Assembly (NCBI GenBank): GCA_902495305.1
Contig: CABUWG010000002.1
Coordinates: 1-64,000, forward strand
DNA from: an uncultured Pseudomonadota bacterium
GTDB lineage: Bacteria > Pseudomonadota > Alphaproteobacteria > RF32 > CAG-239
Length of the DNA stretch: 64,000 nt
Reading direction: 5' to 3'
The position numbers and the translations under genes are program-made. Below, piece after piece: positions 44,901 through 52,168 of this stretch (position 1 is the first letter of the stretch; every line of letters starts with the position of its first letter). The notes beneath the pieces are model-generated. The model had not been told where the DNA came from and did not search any database. It saw only the letters and a program-made list of their open reading frames with translations.

Positions 44901-45283
44901 TCTTCCATGGCCAGCCGGACTTTGCCATAGCCGAGCACGGCGTCTTCATTGCCCTCGGCTGCCGCTGTCCGCAATACATCATTCATTTCCGCCAGTTCGG
45001 CAGGAGGCAGATTGTACAATTCTTTGCCGTCAGCCGCTTTAATCACATCTTCAAGCTTCATCGGCTCTTTTTGCTCAATAACGGCGGCTTCCTGCTCTGG
45101 CTCTTTGAACTTGTCGGCATGAGCCTGAGCTTCCGCCGTTTGAGGAGCATAAACATCGCTGAGAACGGCTTTCTGCTCTCCGTCAAGAGAATCCCAGGTC
45201 GCCCCTTCTCGCAAAGGCTTGCCGGTTTCATTCTCATAATAGTCCCGCTGTTCCTGGGTCAATACATTAGATTCATCAGCCAT
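41951..45283 (-). CDS. Giant protein of unknown function with hydrophobic core and Ca-binding-type repeats (1110 aa)
   Basis: No signal peptide. Residues 1-600 are acidic, helical and Ala/Glu/Lys-rich. Residues of about 630-780 contain four hydrophobic segments (SGAYYVAGAAMGPAGVAVVATA, NKMALAGAAMTALGAATAGLA, ATSGIALGVGS, MGAAGIAGAGTAWAVIAG) separated by basic loops. A matching region occurs in the neighbour at 45510-48338 (GP-x-G-x-A, then FLK-N/D-NK). Two calcium-loop-like repeats, DENNNGISDYIE and DKDNDGISDYID, lie at about 799-833, followed by a Pro/Glu/Gln-rich linker. A short TAQNIS motif occurs near residue 170 and again near the C-terminus. GGAG precedes the start. A cell-surface, secreted or intracellular-scaffold role is open; no family recognised. 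Confidence 0.65.
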   Translation of the reverse strand: MADESNVLTQEQRDYYENETGKPLREGATWDSLDGEQKAVLSDVYAPQTAEAQAHADKFKEPEQEAAVIEQKEPMKLEDVIKAADGKELYNLPPAELAEMNDVLRTAAAEGNEDAVLGYGKVRLAMEEKMQAYANGEIETPIEWAGGMQAMLRAAKERLPEKEPYKEEPITGMHNVTAQNISNDKDKDLSELSLHDLAALKVEMDKNPEGFDKQRVDEAVGRKLNDIAAMGKNDFIKKEDLAAAQVLLDAIPMSNRRESAGKAFEIFTKVESKLYDSRKVVNGTFDEPRIAELAEACEGKLKEFTETYDREHGLSMLTSEDAERVSENIAAMSAMGKDALEKAEYKEEPVKPMSREEAEKAMAELRQGKDFDMKTLASLSASNAFGTVGPDYEALEKAIADKLTKTGKEVPADELGSMDFLLEKASHLPESMFPAKTYEKAKGILDKNRKEAQKNPKPKHPEMADAMALFDNLEITDGVKMTGKAKSKDNDELKAQLLESIRLQTMESMAGTNPGPIDPAEFNKEFAANIVAEVGRLAGVESVIAGGSKAIEDYAKGHKLQVGKGALMGYMAAQSEAREGFAARLESKVGKGNAGVKALREQGKDLDTKVAANAPAKQYAMLKSLAKTAAWSGAYYVAGAAMGPAGVAVVATASLANQAMKLRKEYKKQKEEMAKKGKKLKLWSFLKNNKMALAGAAMTALGAATAGLASAELAPELVKSLTNAKATSGIALGVGSTIKAFKDVRKAGGSVWKAMGAAGIAGAGTAWAVIAGQTSHDATTTVDSTVAADVPHEAPAMVDENNNGISDYIERPAEQQTPPMVDKDNDGISDYIDRDGGEGWANEPEKPAVEQEASVQEAPVQEPVAQQEPEERPEWASQPLEAGTITGLETEQPVVADINEQMQAQVEANKMYGVRDPVSGKTVEFSLSEDGVIQTHNAEEIGLVGSEQLHSAIAERIGQEAGHFSDRELAFLEKNLSDEQYSDVMIADAQIRAEQDVQLFAQEAEKAFGNPEDVHKVEQPVTEAQPAAGKPDVEKLNDELQAMVHGDKAAEQQPQELSRAEKLEALRQGKSVEEATAAKVASKEPMTAQNISKPQTPFRGVDPRGGDYTA

Positions 45284-45319
45284 GGTTCTTACTCCGGAAT
45301 ATTTAACTTAACATAATTT

Positions 45320-45352
45320 ATTGTACCAAAATTATTTATTTTGTACAACAAT
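45320..45352 (-). promoter_or_regulatory. Promoter with overlapping palindrome upstream of the 1110-aa gene
   Basis: On the minus strand -35 TTGTAC (45343-45348), 17-bp spacer, -10 TACAAT (45320-45325). The two hexamers are the arms of a near-perfect palindrome (TTGTAC..GTACAA with extended AAAAT/ATTTT), so the site may also be an operator. An alternative TTGACA lies 10-15 bases further up. Confidence 0.5.
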
Positions 45353-45444
45353 TTTTGTCAACAAAAAGACGATATTAACAGTAATGTAACATTTATCTCA
45401 ATCATAACGGCAAAATTTAAATTATTCATTAAGACGCTGACATC

Positions 45445-45489
45445 AAAAGAGAAAGAGCCGCAGATTTCTCCGCAGCCCTTTCTCTTTTT
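45445..45489 (-). terminator. Terminator of the 942-aa gene
   Basis: Long stem AAAGAGAAAG / CTTTCTCTTT with a partly paired GC-rich interior, about 20 bases after the stop codon on the minus strand. It separates the two giant genes transcriptionally. Confidence 0.6.
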
Positions 45490-45509
45490 GTTAGGAATTT
45501 TTAAGAGGA

Positions 45510-48338
45510 TTAATAATCCCAACTATTGCTTTTAGCTTTCATTTTAGCCATTTTTGCAGCTTCTTTCTCAGCCTTTGCCGCTTCTTTGGCAGCTTCTTTT
45601 TCGGCTTTGGCGGCTTCTTTGGCCGCCTGCTTTTCGGCTTTTTCGGTTTCTTTTTCAAGCTGACGCATTTCTTTGTCAGTCATCAGTCCGTTCGGATCTT
45701 CCCGATAAGCTTCCAGCAACAGTTCACGGTCAACATTCTGATTAATGGCAATATAACCTTTGTCATCAATAAACAAACCGCGTTTCGCCAGATGTTTGTC
45801 CATCCAATCCATCCATTCCTCAGCGCCTTTAATGGTTTCGCCTTCGGCCAGACGATTATGCAGGTCATAATAAACCTCACTGTAAGCTGCATAACGACGG
45901 GACATTGTTTCCGGCTTATCGGTAAAGCCTTCCAAATGGGCAGCCACTTCATCAGCATATTTGTCTTCCGGCATTTCATACTGAATCTGTGCAGCGCCGT
46001 TATAGAAAGTATACTCAACCTTGCCGCCGTTAGCCATTGCAATTTTTCCGGCAACGGCATCTGCCTCAATCATCGGATTGGGCTCGCCTTTGTTGCCGTC
46101 AACATCATAATCATAACCTTCGGCCGCTTCTTTTTCAGGAATGGGAGCGTCATAAAAGTCATAATCATAACCTTTGATTTTATCCTGAGAAACATTATCA
46201 AGCGTAACATGTTCAACAATCTTGCCCTTATAAATCTTGGCCGGCTCTACAGGCTCAGGTTCTACCGGTTCCGGACTAACCGGAATCTCAACCGGTTCCG
46301 GCTTGGTCGGCTCAGGATCACAACGGACAAAATCGTCAGCCAGTCTGGTACCGCCGGTATTTTGAGTATTTTCCCAGCATAGCGGATTACCGTGGTTATC
46401 ATAAGAGTTCATGCCGCGGGCAATATCAATATAGTCATTCTGAGTCAGCTGACCGCCGCAGGCTTTCTCAATCATATCGACCAAAACCTGCTGCTCGGGA
46501 ATATTATTGGCTTTCATAATGGCATATTTGTAAACAAATTCTTCTTTGTTATCAATACCCTCAAAGTCACCCAGATTCAAAACCGGCTTGTCGCCTTCAA
46601 ACAAACCATACAATGCATTGGTCAAATCATCACCGAGGAAGTGACGGTTACGGTTATCCCAGAATTCAGTATGCATGGTATGATCTCTGGCCTGAGCTTC
46701 AATTTTTCCGTTGCAGTCCCCTTCGGCAACTTCTTGCCGTGTTTCAACCTGCTGCTTGCCATGTAAAGCGTTTTCAATCTCCTCACACGGATCTTGTTCC
46801 GTACCAGTTGTTTCGGTTGTATCAACCTCGGCGGAAACCTGCGTAGAATTCGCAGCCACACCGCTTTGAGCCGTGGAATCGACTTTTGCGTCATTCAAAT
46901 CCGTACCATCCGGCAAAGTCAGCCCGCTTTTCTCGGAAACATTCGAATCCGGCTGAATGGCTCCGGACATCACATGATAGTTCACAACAAAAGCCAATGC
47001 TGTCAAACCGGCTTTTGCCCAAGCTTGTTTTTTGCCTTCGCCCTTATTGTATGCATCTTTGATGTCAACGGCATTCTTCAGGGCAACCGTGCCGTAAGCA
47101 AGCGTTGCGCGCGTTTTGCTGGCATATCCGATAAGAGAGTTCACCGTTGCGGAATTCAATTGTCCGCCGGCAGCCTGCATAGCCGCACTTCCGGCATTAT
47201 AACCGGCCACGCCCAAAGCCAGCACACCGGAAACGGCGGTCAGGGCATTCAGCTTGTTGTCCTTCAGAAAAGCACCGAACGATTTATAATCTTTACGACT
47301 CTCTTTCCAAGACTTAACCATCGGCTTCATCCCGTTATAAGAAGCATAAACACCGTATGCGGCCAATCCGGTCGGCCCGAGGGCACCGGCAGCCAGCAGC
47401 ATTCCGGTACTTGCACCGATATTAGACACAACCTTGACGGCAGTCTTGGCAACCTCATAACGTTTGCCGTATTTCTTTGACCATTTATCATCCAACCGGG
47501 AAATGTGCTTGTTCAACTTGGCCAATACCGGAATATTGCCCAATTTGTTTTTAATCCGGTCTTTAATGCTTTCTGTTCTGTCTACCGTTGTTGATAAATA
47601 TCCCATAACGGCATCGGGAGAAACTTTGAGCATACTGTCTTCTTTGTCCGTAACCTCAACGGCCTTTTCCAAAGTCGCCTTAATTGACATGTCCAAAGAC
47701 TTGTTGGTTTCCACGCTTGCTTTAGAAACGGCAGGACCGGTCAGCATGCTGTAAACGGCAAGCTCGATGTTGTTTTTCAGATTTTCAACATATTTGGCCT
47801 CGTCAAGCTTTCCGTCAACCAGACTGTCTGTATAAGCGTTCAGTCTGACCGCTTCCAAAACGTCTGCTTTGGTAGAATTGTCCATATCCATTCTGTCAAG
47901 AATCTTTTTGCCGTTTGACTCAAATTTGCTGTCCGCAATATTATACTTCTGCTCATAAGCCTCAAGCTTGGCAGCATTGTCTTCAATCGTCTTGGCGTCA
48001 ACATTCACGTCATTAAGCTTTTTATAAATATCAAAAGCTTCCTGCACGGTTTTGTTGCTGGTCTTGCCTTTAATAGCCTGACCGTTCATGCCTTTGCCGT
48101 AAATTTTAACCAGTTCCTCAAAAATATCCATATCTCTGGGGTTAAGCTGAAGAGAACCTTCGGCAAACGGAGCCATCAAATTTGTTCCGATAAAATCTTT
48201 CAATTTGGCAAAAGCTTCGGCACCTTCTTTTCCGGCTGCCGGCAAAGTTTTGGCCAAATTAACCAAATCCTCGTTGGAAAAAGCCTCAAACTTTCCGTCA
48301 TTAATCATCTGAATTGCATTTTGAGCATCAATAGCCAT
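45510..48338 (-). CDS. Giant protein of unknown function, paralogue of the neighbour, with KEAA-type tail (942 aa)
   Basis: No signal peptide. The first 300 residues are helical and charged. Residues of about 315-475 contain hydrophobic segments (ASTGMLLAAGALGPTGLAAYGVYA, NALTAVSGVLALGVAGYNAG, ATLAYGTVALKNAV, AWAKAGLTALAFVVNY) that align with the core of the 1110-residue neighbour. A central region has two or three cysteines (EQDPCEEIE, GDCNGK, EKACGG), then a Pro/Glu/Val-rich linker (PEPVEPEPVEP). Two GYDYD motifs lie after the linker. The C-terminus is an Ala/Lys/Glu repeat (KEAAKEAAKAEK), a strong coiled coil or flexible helix. The start has AGGAG upstream and an own promoter. Function unknown. 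Confidence 0.65.
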   Translation of the reverse strand: MAIDAQNAIQMINDGKFEAFSNEDLVNLAKTLPAAGKEGAEAFAKLKDFIGTNLMAPFAEGSLQLNPRDMDIFEELVKIYGKGMNGQAIKGKTSNKTVQEAFDIYKKLNDVNVDAKTIEDNAAKLEAYEQKYNIADSKFESNGKKILDRMDMDNSTKADVLEAVRLNAYTDSLVDGKLDEAKYVENLKNNIELAVYSMLTGPAVSKASVETNKSLDMSIKATLEKAVEVTDKEDSMLKVSPDAVMGYLSTTVDRTESIKDRIKNKLGNIPVLAKLNKHISRLDDKWSKKYGKRYEVAKTAVKVVSNIGASTGMLLAAGALGPTGLAAYGVYASYNGMKPMVKSWKESRKDYKSFGAFLKDNKLNALTAVSGVLALGVAGYNAGSAAMQAAGGQLNSATVNSLIGYASKTRATLAYGTVALKNAVDIKDAYNKGEGKKQAWAKAGLTALAFVVNYHVMSGAIQPDSNVSEKSGLTLPDGTDLNDAKVDSTAQSGVAANSTQVSAEVDTTETTGTEQDPCEEIENALHGKQQVETRQEVAEGDCNGKIEAQARDHTMHTEFWDNRNRHFLGDDLTNALYGLFEGDKPVLNLGDFEGIDNKEEFVYKYAIMKANNIPEQQVLVDMIEKACGGQLTQNDYIDIARGMNSYDNHGNPLCWENTQNTGGTRLADDFVRCDPEPTKPEPVEIPVSPEPVEPEPVEPAKIYKGKIVEHVTLDNVSQDKIKGYDYDFYDAPIPEKEAAEGYDYDVDGNKGEPNPMIEADAVAGKIAMANGGKVEYTFYNGAAQIQYEMPEDKYADEVAAHLEGFTDKPETMSRRYAAYSEVYYDLHNRLAEGETIKGAEEWMDWMDKHLAKRGLFIDDKGYIAINQNVDRELLLEAYREDPNGLMTDKEMRQLEKETEKAEKQAAKEAAKAEKEAAKEAAKAEKEAAKMAKMKAKSNSWDY

Positions 48339-48373
48339 TTTTTAAAACTCCTAACAAAATTCTATTTGACGCG

Positions 48374-48402
48374 ATAATAACGCATTTTTTAGAATATTTC
48401 AA
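48374..48402 (-). promoter_or_regulatory. Promoter of the 942-aa gene
   Basis: On the minus strand -35 TTGAAA (48397-48402), 17-bp spacer, -10 TATTAT (48374-48379), about 36 bases before the start codon. Confidence 0.65.
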
Positions 48403-48550
48403 CAACTTTTTGTCAAATTAATCTAAAAAATACGTTTTCGGTCAAAAATTTCTCTAATTAATTAAAATTATAACCGGATTTAGTTAAAATATCTTTTATT
48501 TTATATGGTTTTCCGCGGTTTTTAAGAATCGAATCGGCATTTTTCCACAA

Positions 48551-48583
48551 AAAAAATCCCTGAACGCCATGCTCAGGGATTTT
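48551..48583 (-). terminator. Terminator of the LD-carboxypeptidase gene
   Basis: On the minus strand AAAATCCCTGA / TCAGGGATTTT stem with a 9-base loop and a run of T, just after the stop codon. Confidence 0.88.
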
Positions 48584-48587
48584 GGCC

Positions 48588-49583
48588 TCAGGCTTTTACC
48601 GTTAATTGCATCGACTCCGCATCCAGACGGCATTCTCCGCCAATCGGCAGCGTCAAAAGCGGCGTCGTATGTCCAAAATCAACATTGGCAATAACCGGCA
48701 GCCGGTTCAGTGCCTTTTTGCTTTTTATAATATACTTGAGCTTTTCTTTTGTCACATTAGAAGCCTTTTGAAAACGCCCGATGACAATCCCGCTCACGTT
48801 TTCAAAATCCGGCTGATAAATCAAGGCCTGCAATTGCCGCTCAAAATCTCCGGCATCCGTCGCCTCGCTGGTAAAACACTCTTCAACAAACAAAACGGTA
48901 TTTTTCTCAAACGCCGGCCGATAAGGCGACCCGAGCAGCAAATCAAAAGTCCCCAGATTACCGCCGACAATCGTCCCTTCGGCTTTTCCGGCATTAATCA
49001 CATGCCAGCCGTCGTTCTTAATAAAGTTCCGTTCTTCCTGATTGATAAACCACAAATCGTCACTCCAGAAGTCTGACGGCTTAATCTCGTTTTCCTGACT
49101 GCCCAAAATCATTTTCTTCAAATTTTCCAACGTATATTCGGCTCCTTTTTTCATCCCCAGTGAGCTGAAATGCGGACCGGAAAAAGTCACCAGCCCCGTC
49201 TTGGCATAAATGCCGTTTAACAACGCCGTAATATCGGAAAAGCCGCAAAAGATTTTCGGATTCTGCCGGATAAGCTCATAATCCAGATACGGCAGCAGCT
49301 GATTCGAATTGCTCCCGCCGATTACCGTAAAAACGGCCTTAACGTTTTGATCCCCGAAAGCCTCGTTCAAATCCTCCGCCCGCTTTTCCACATCCGTGGA
49401 ACCGAACATATCCCAGTTTTCGTCCGTGGTATTTTTGCCGAAAGTCACTTTCAGCCCCATTTCTTCAAAACGGGCCTTGGCAAGCTCGCGGCTGTCCTGA
49501 CCAATCAGCCTCAGCCCTCTGGCCGGCGCCACAATCCGGACCTCATCTCCTGCTTTCAACACCTGCGGTACAATCTTCTTCAT
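48588..49583 (-). CDS. LD-carboxypeptidase / MccF-like (peptidase family S66)
   Basis: A 331-residue serine peptidase of the S66 family, cleaving tetrapeptides from murein recycling or inactivating microcin C-like peptide-nucleotides. It starts MKKIVPQVLKAGDEVRIVAPARG; the nucleophile motif is VIGGSNSNQLLPYLDY, followed by IFCGFSDITALLNGIYAKTGLVTFSGPHF. The charge-relay Glu and His are in LFVEECF and DFGHTTPLLTLPIGGE. GGAGG lies just before the start. No signal peptide, so it is cytosolic. The TGLVTFSGPHFSS block favours the MccF-like subgroup, but the two roles cannot be separated with certainty. Confidence 0.88.
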   Translation of the reverse strand: MKKIVPQVLKAGDEVRIVAPARGLRLIGQDSRELAKARFEEMGLKVTFGKNTTDENWDMFGSTDVEKRAEDLNEAFGDQNVKAVFTVIGGSNSNQLLPYLDYELIRQNPKIFCGFSDITALLNGIYAKTGLVTFSGPHFSSLGMKKGAEYTLENLKKMILGSQENEIKPSDFWSDDLWFINQEERNFIKNDGWHVINAGKAEGTIVGGNLGTFDLLLGSPYRPAFEKNTVLFVEECFTSEATDAGDFERQLQALIYQPDFENVSGIVIGRFQKASNVTKEKLKYIIKSKKALNRLPVIANVDFGHTTPLLTLPIGGECRLDAESMQLTVKA

Positions 49584-49643
49584 TTTTCCTCCTTGCTAAA
49601 AATCTTTTAACCGGATTTTATTACAGCCGGATCAAAATTTCTA

Positions 49644-49689
49644 TTGCATTTAAATTTATCCGTAATTATTATAAGAACAAAACAAGAAC
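49644..49689 (+). promoter_or_regulatory. SOS-regulated promoter of umuDC with LexA operator
   Basis: -35 TTGCAT (49644-49649), 17-bp spacer, -10 TATTAT (49667-49672), with GAAC-N7-GAAC at 49675-49689 covering the expected transcription start. This is the complement of the alphaproteobacterial LexA box GTTC-N7-GTTC, so LexA bound here would block initiation until DNA damage. Confidence 0.8.
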
Positions 49690-49706
49690 ACAACAACGAG
49701 AATGCC

Positions 49707-50075
49707 ATGCCTGCTTTTCATTCTTCTCATGATGACGCTTTTGACTTTTCGGAAAACGCCTACACTTCTCCGCTGGATCTGAACCGCCATTTGGTCGCTC
49801 ATCCGGCCGCCACCTATTTTTTGCGGCTGGAAAGCGATTCTCTCAGACAAGACGGCATTCTCCGCGGCGATACGCTGGTTGTTGACCGGACGCTGCCGCC
49901 GGTCTCCGGCAGTCTGGTTGTGGCAGAACTCAACGGCGAACTGCTTGCCCGCCGCCTCCGGCTGTCTTCCGGCCGGACAACCCTGTTATGTTCTGACGGC
50001 GCCGCCCGTACGGTTTCCGCCTCTGACACTTTTTCGGTCTGGGGCATTATAACCGCAAGTTTCAGAAAGTACTGA
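49707..50075 (+). CDS. umuD: UmuD'-like translesion-polymerase subunit, pre-truncated and catalytically altered
   Basis: Accessory subunit of DNA polymerase V. The 122 residues align with UmuD from LDLNRHLVAHPAATYF onward: Ser-45 in LESDSL is the nucleophile position and GELLARRL aligns with GEFTVKKL, putting Arg-82 where UmuD has its catalytic Lys-97. The N-terminal arm has only about 23 residues before LDLN and contains no CG/AG cleavage site, so it already resembles processed UmuD'. It should therefore need no RecA-stimulated self-cleavage. Start 49707 (MPAFHSS) is the ATG downstream of the SOS promoter; the ATG at 49702 is in another frame. It is one base before umuC. Confidence 0.85.
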   Translation: MPAFHSSHDDAFDFSENAYTSPLDLNRHLVAHPAATYFLRLESDSLRQDGILRGDTLVVDRTLPPVSGSLVVAELNGELLARRLRLSSGRTTLLCSDGAARTVSASDTFSVWGIITASFRKY

Positions 50076-50076
50076 C

Positions 50077-51330
50077 ATGTTTTTCCTGTTTGACTGCGAC
50101 AACTTTTTTGTTTCCTGTGAAAGAATATTCCGTCCGGATTTGAAAAAACGTCCGGTTGTCGTCCTGTCCAGCAACGACGGCTGCGTGGTTTCCCGTTCTT
50201 ATGAAGCCAAAGCCCTGCCGATAGCCATGGGAACGCCTTACTTCAAAATCGAAAAAATGCTCCGTGCCGCCGGCGGTGTTGCACTGTCTTCAAACTTTGA
50301 GCTCTATTCGGACATCTCCCGCCGCGTTATGAGTCTGATACGCCAAAGCTGCGGCACCATACAGGTCTATTCTGTCGACGAAGCCTTTGCCCGTCTTCCC
50401 GATACCGGCATAAACCATTTTCAGCTGGCCGTAAACATCAGGCGCCGGATTTTAAAAGAAATCGGCATTCCCGTTTCCATCGGCATTGCCCCGACCAAAA
50501 CCCTTTGCAAAGTCGCGTCTTCTCTGGCCAAAAGCAAAGCCTTTGACAAAGTGGAAATTTTGACTGACCCGCAAAGGATTCGCCAGACATTAAAAAATTT
50601 TGAGGTCAAAAACATCTGGGGTATTGGCCGCCGCCTGACGCCGAAACTCAATTTTCTGGGCATATTCACTGCACTAGAACTCCAAACTTCACCGCTGAAA
50701 ATGATTCGCCGGAACTTTGGCATTCCGCTGGAAAAAACCGTTATGGAACTGAACGGCCGCCCCTGTCTGGACATCGAGCGGGAAGAAACGGCGCAAAGCA
50801 TAACCGTTTCCCGCAGCTTTGAACACGAACTCTCAAATTTTGAGCAGCTCGAAGCCATCATTACCGGTTTTACCGACACCGCCTGCCGCCGGCTGCGCGC
50901 CCAAAACGCCGCTGCCAAAGAAATTGCCGTTTTCTTGAAAACCAACCGCTTCAGGAATCAAAGCGGAAGCAGCGGCGGCTCTTACCTTGTCTCGCTCGGC
51001 GGTCCCTGTATCCACACCGGACGTTTTATTGCCGCCATGAAATACGGGCTAAAGCAAATATTCTCGCCGCAGGAAGCCTACAAATCAGCAGGCATAACCC
51101 TGTTGGCAATAGAAAACACCGACGCTCTCCAAACCTCTTTGTTTGAAAAATCCGCCCTGCCGCCGGAAGAACAAAAACTCATGCAGGCATTCGACAGCCT
51201 AAACGCCAAACTCGGGGCTCATACGGTTTTCTTTGCAGCTCAGACATTGGCGCCGCAAAAATTTGTCCGCAGCAATTTCCATTCTCCGGCTTACACAACC
51301 TCATGGCAGACACTGGCCGGCGTCCGCTGA
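50077..51330 (+). CDS. umuC: Translesion DNA polymerase V subunit UmuC
   Basis: Y-family error-prone polymerase acting past lesions with UmuD'2. The 417 residues show FLFDCDNFFVSCERIFRPDL (palm, catalytic Asp), VVVLSSNDGCVVSRSYEAK, the catalytic SVDEAFARL and a little-finger domain with VSRSFEHELSNFEQL. The start codon is one base after the umuD stop. Length matches E. coli UmuC (422). The active-site motif has Ala-Arg-Leu rather than the usual Leu-Asp-Leu after DEAF, a mild deviation. It is under LexA control through the upstream promoter and converges on the peroxiredoxin gene. Confidence 0.95.
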   Translation: MFFLFDCDNFFVSCERIFRPDLKKRPVVVLSSNDGCVVSRSYEAKALPIAMGTPYFKIEKMLRAAGGVALSSNFELYSDISRRVMSLIRQSCGTIQVYSVDEAFARLPDTGINHFQLAVNIRRRILKEIGIPVSIGIAPTKTLCKVASSLAKSKAFDKVEILTDPQRIRQTLKNFEVKNIWGIGRRLTPKLNFLGIFTALELQTSPLKMIRRNFGIPLEKTVMELNGRPCLDIEREETAQSITVSRSFEHELSNFEQLEAIITGFTDTACRRLRAQNAAAKEIAVFLKTNRFRNQSGSSGGSYLVSLGGPCIHTGRFIAAMKYGLKQIFSPQEAYKSAGITLLAIENTDALQTSLFEKSALPPEEQKLMQAFDSLNAKLGAHTVFFAAQTLAPQKFVRSNFHSPAYTTSWQTLAGVR

Positions 51331-51332
51331 AA

Positions 51333-52043
51333 TTATCGGCCGTAGATTTTCTTTTCTATCTTCTTTTCATCCAAATCCTGCAAACAAAAGAACCAGTCTT
51401 CGCAGACGGCGCCTTCCGGCAGCTTTTCGTCACGACGTTTCAAATCTTCCATATTAGACGGTGCCGACAACACAACCTTGTCACCGGGCTGCCAGTCCGC
51501 CGGCGTCGCCACGCCAAAAGCGTCGCTGACCTGCATTGCCGTTAAAATCCGCTTAATCTCCTGAAAATTCCGTCCGTTTGACAAGGGATAATAAATAATC
51601 GCCCGAATTTTTCCCTGCGGATCAATGAAAAAAACTGAACGGACGGTTTTGGTATCACTGGCTCCCGGCTGAATCATACCGTAACGTTTAGCCACATCCA
51701 TGCTGACATCGGCCACGACCGGAAAATCCATCTTCGGAGACTTGATACCGTTAAACTCAATCTTGTCTTCCATGGTCTTCAGCCACGCCAGATGAGAACT
51801 GATACTGTCAACCGAAACGCCGACAAGCTCGGCATTCAAAGCCTCAAATTCTTCCGCCATGGCAGCAAAAGACATCAGTTCGCTGGTGCAAACCGGCGTA
51901 AAATCAGCCGGATGAGAAAACAAAATCACCCATTTTCCGCTGTAATCATCCGGAAAGTTAATCTCACCCCGCGTTGTTGCCGCCGTAAAAGAAGGCGCTT
52001 CATCACCGATAAGCGGCATTTTTGCATGTTCTGTATTTTCCAT
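51333..52043 (-). CDS. 1-Cys (Prx6-type) peroxiredoxin
   Basis: Reduces peroxides in the cytosol. The 236 residues have the AhpC/TSA fold with the peroxidatic site FSHPADFTPVCTSE (Cys about 52), GVSVDSISSHLAWL and VFFIDPQGKIRAI, and the long Prx6 C-terminal arm with ATPADWQPGDKVVLSAPS. There are also cysteines in the tail (GAVCEDWFFCLQDL), the position at which some archaeal Prx6 enzymes have resolving cysteines, so it may work as a 2-Cys form. AGAGGGA lies upstream of the start. Stands between umuC and the antiporter; two bases separate its stop from that of umuC. Confidence 0.92.
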   Translation of the reverse strand: MENTEHAKMPLIGDEAPSFTAATTRGEINFPDDYSGKWVILFSHPADFTPVCTSELMSFAAMAEEFEALNAELVGVSVDSISSHLAWLKTMEDKIEFNGIKSPKMDFPVVADVSMDVAKRYGMIQPGASDTKTVRSVFFIDPQGKIRAIIYYPLSNGRNFQEIKRILTAMQVSDAFGVATPADWQPGDKVVLSAPSNMEDLKRRDEKLPEGAVCEDWFFCLQDLDEKKIEKKIYGR

Positions 52044-52168
52044 GACATTTCCCTCTGAAAAATTGTCTCACTCCGGCTTATATAAAGCCCGTAAAACACT
52101 TTTCAAGTTTTACCAAATATAAAGGATTAAATGCTACATTTCAGAGAATTGGTTTAAGGAGAAAAAAC

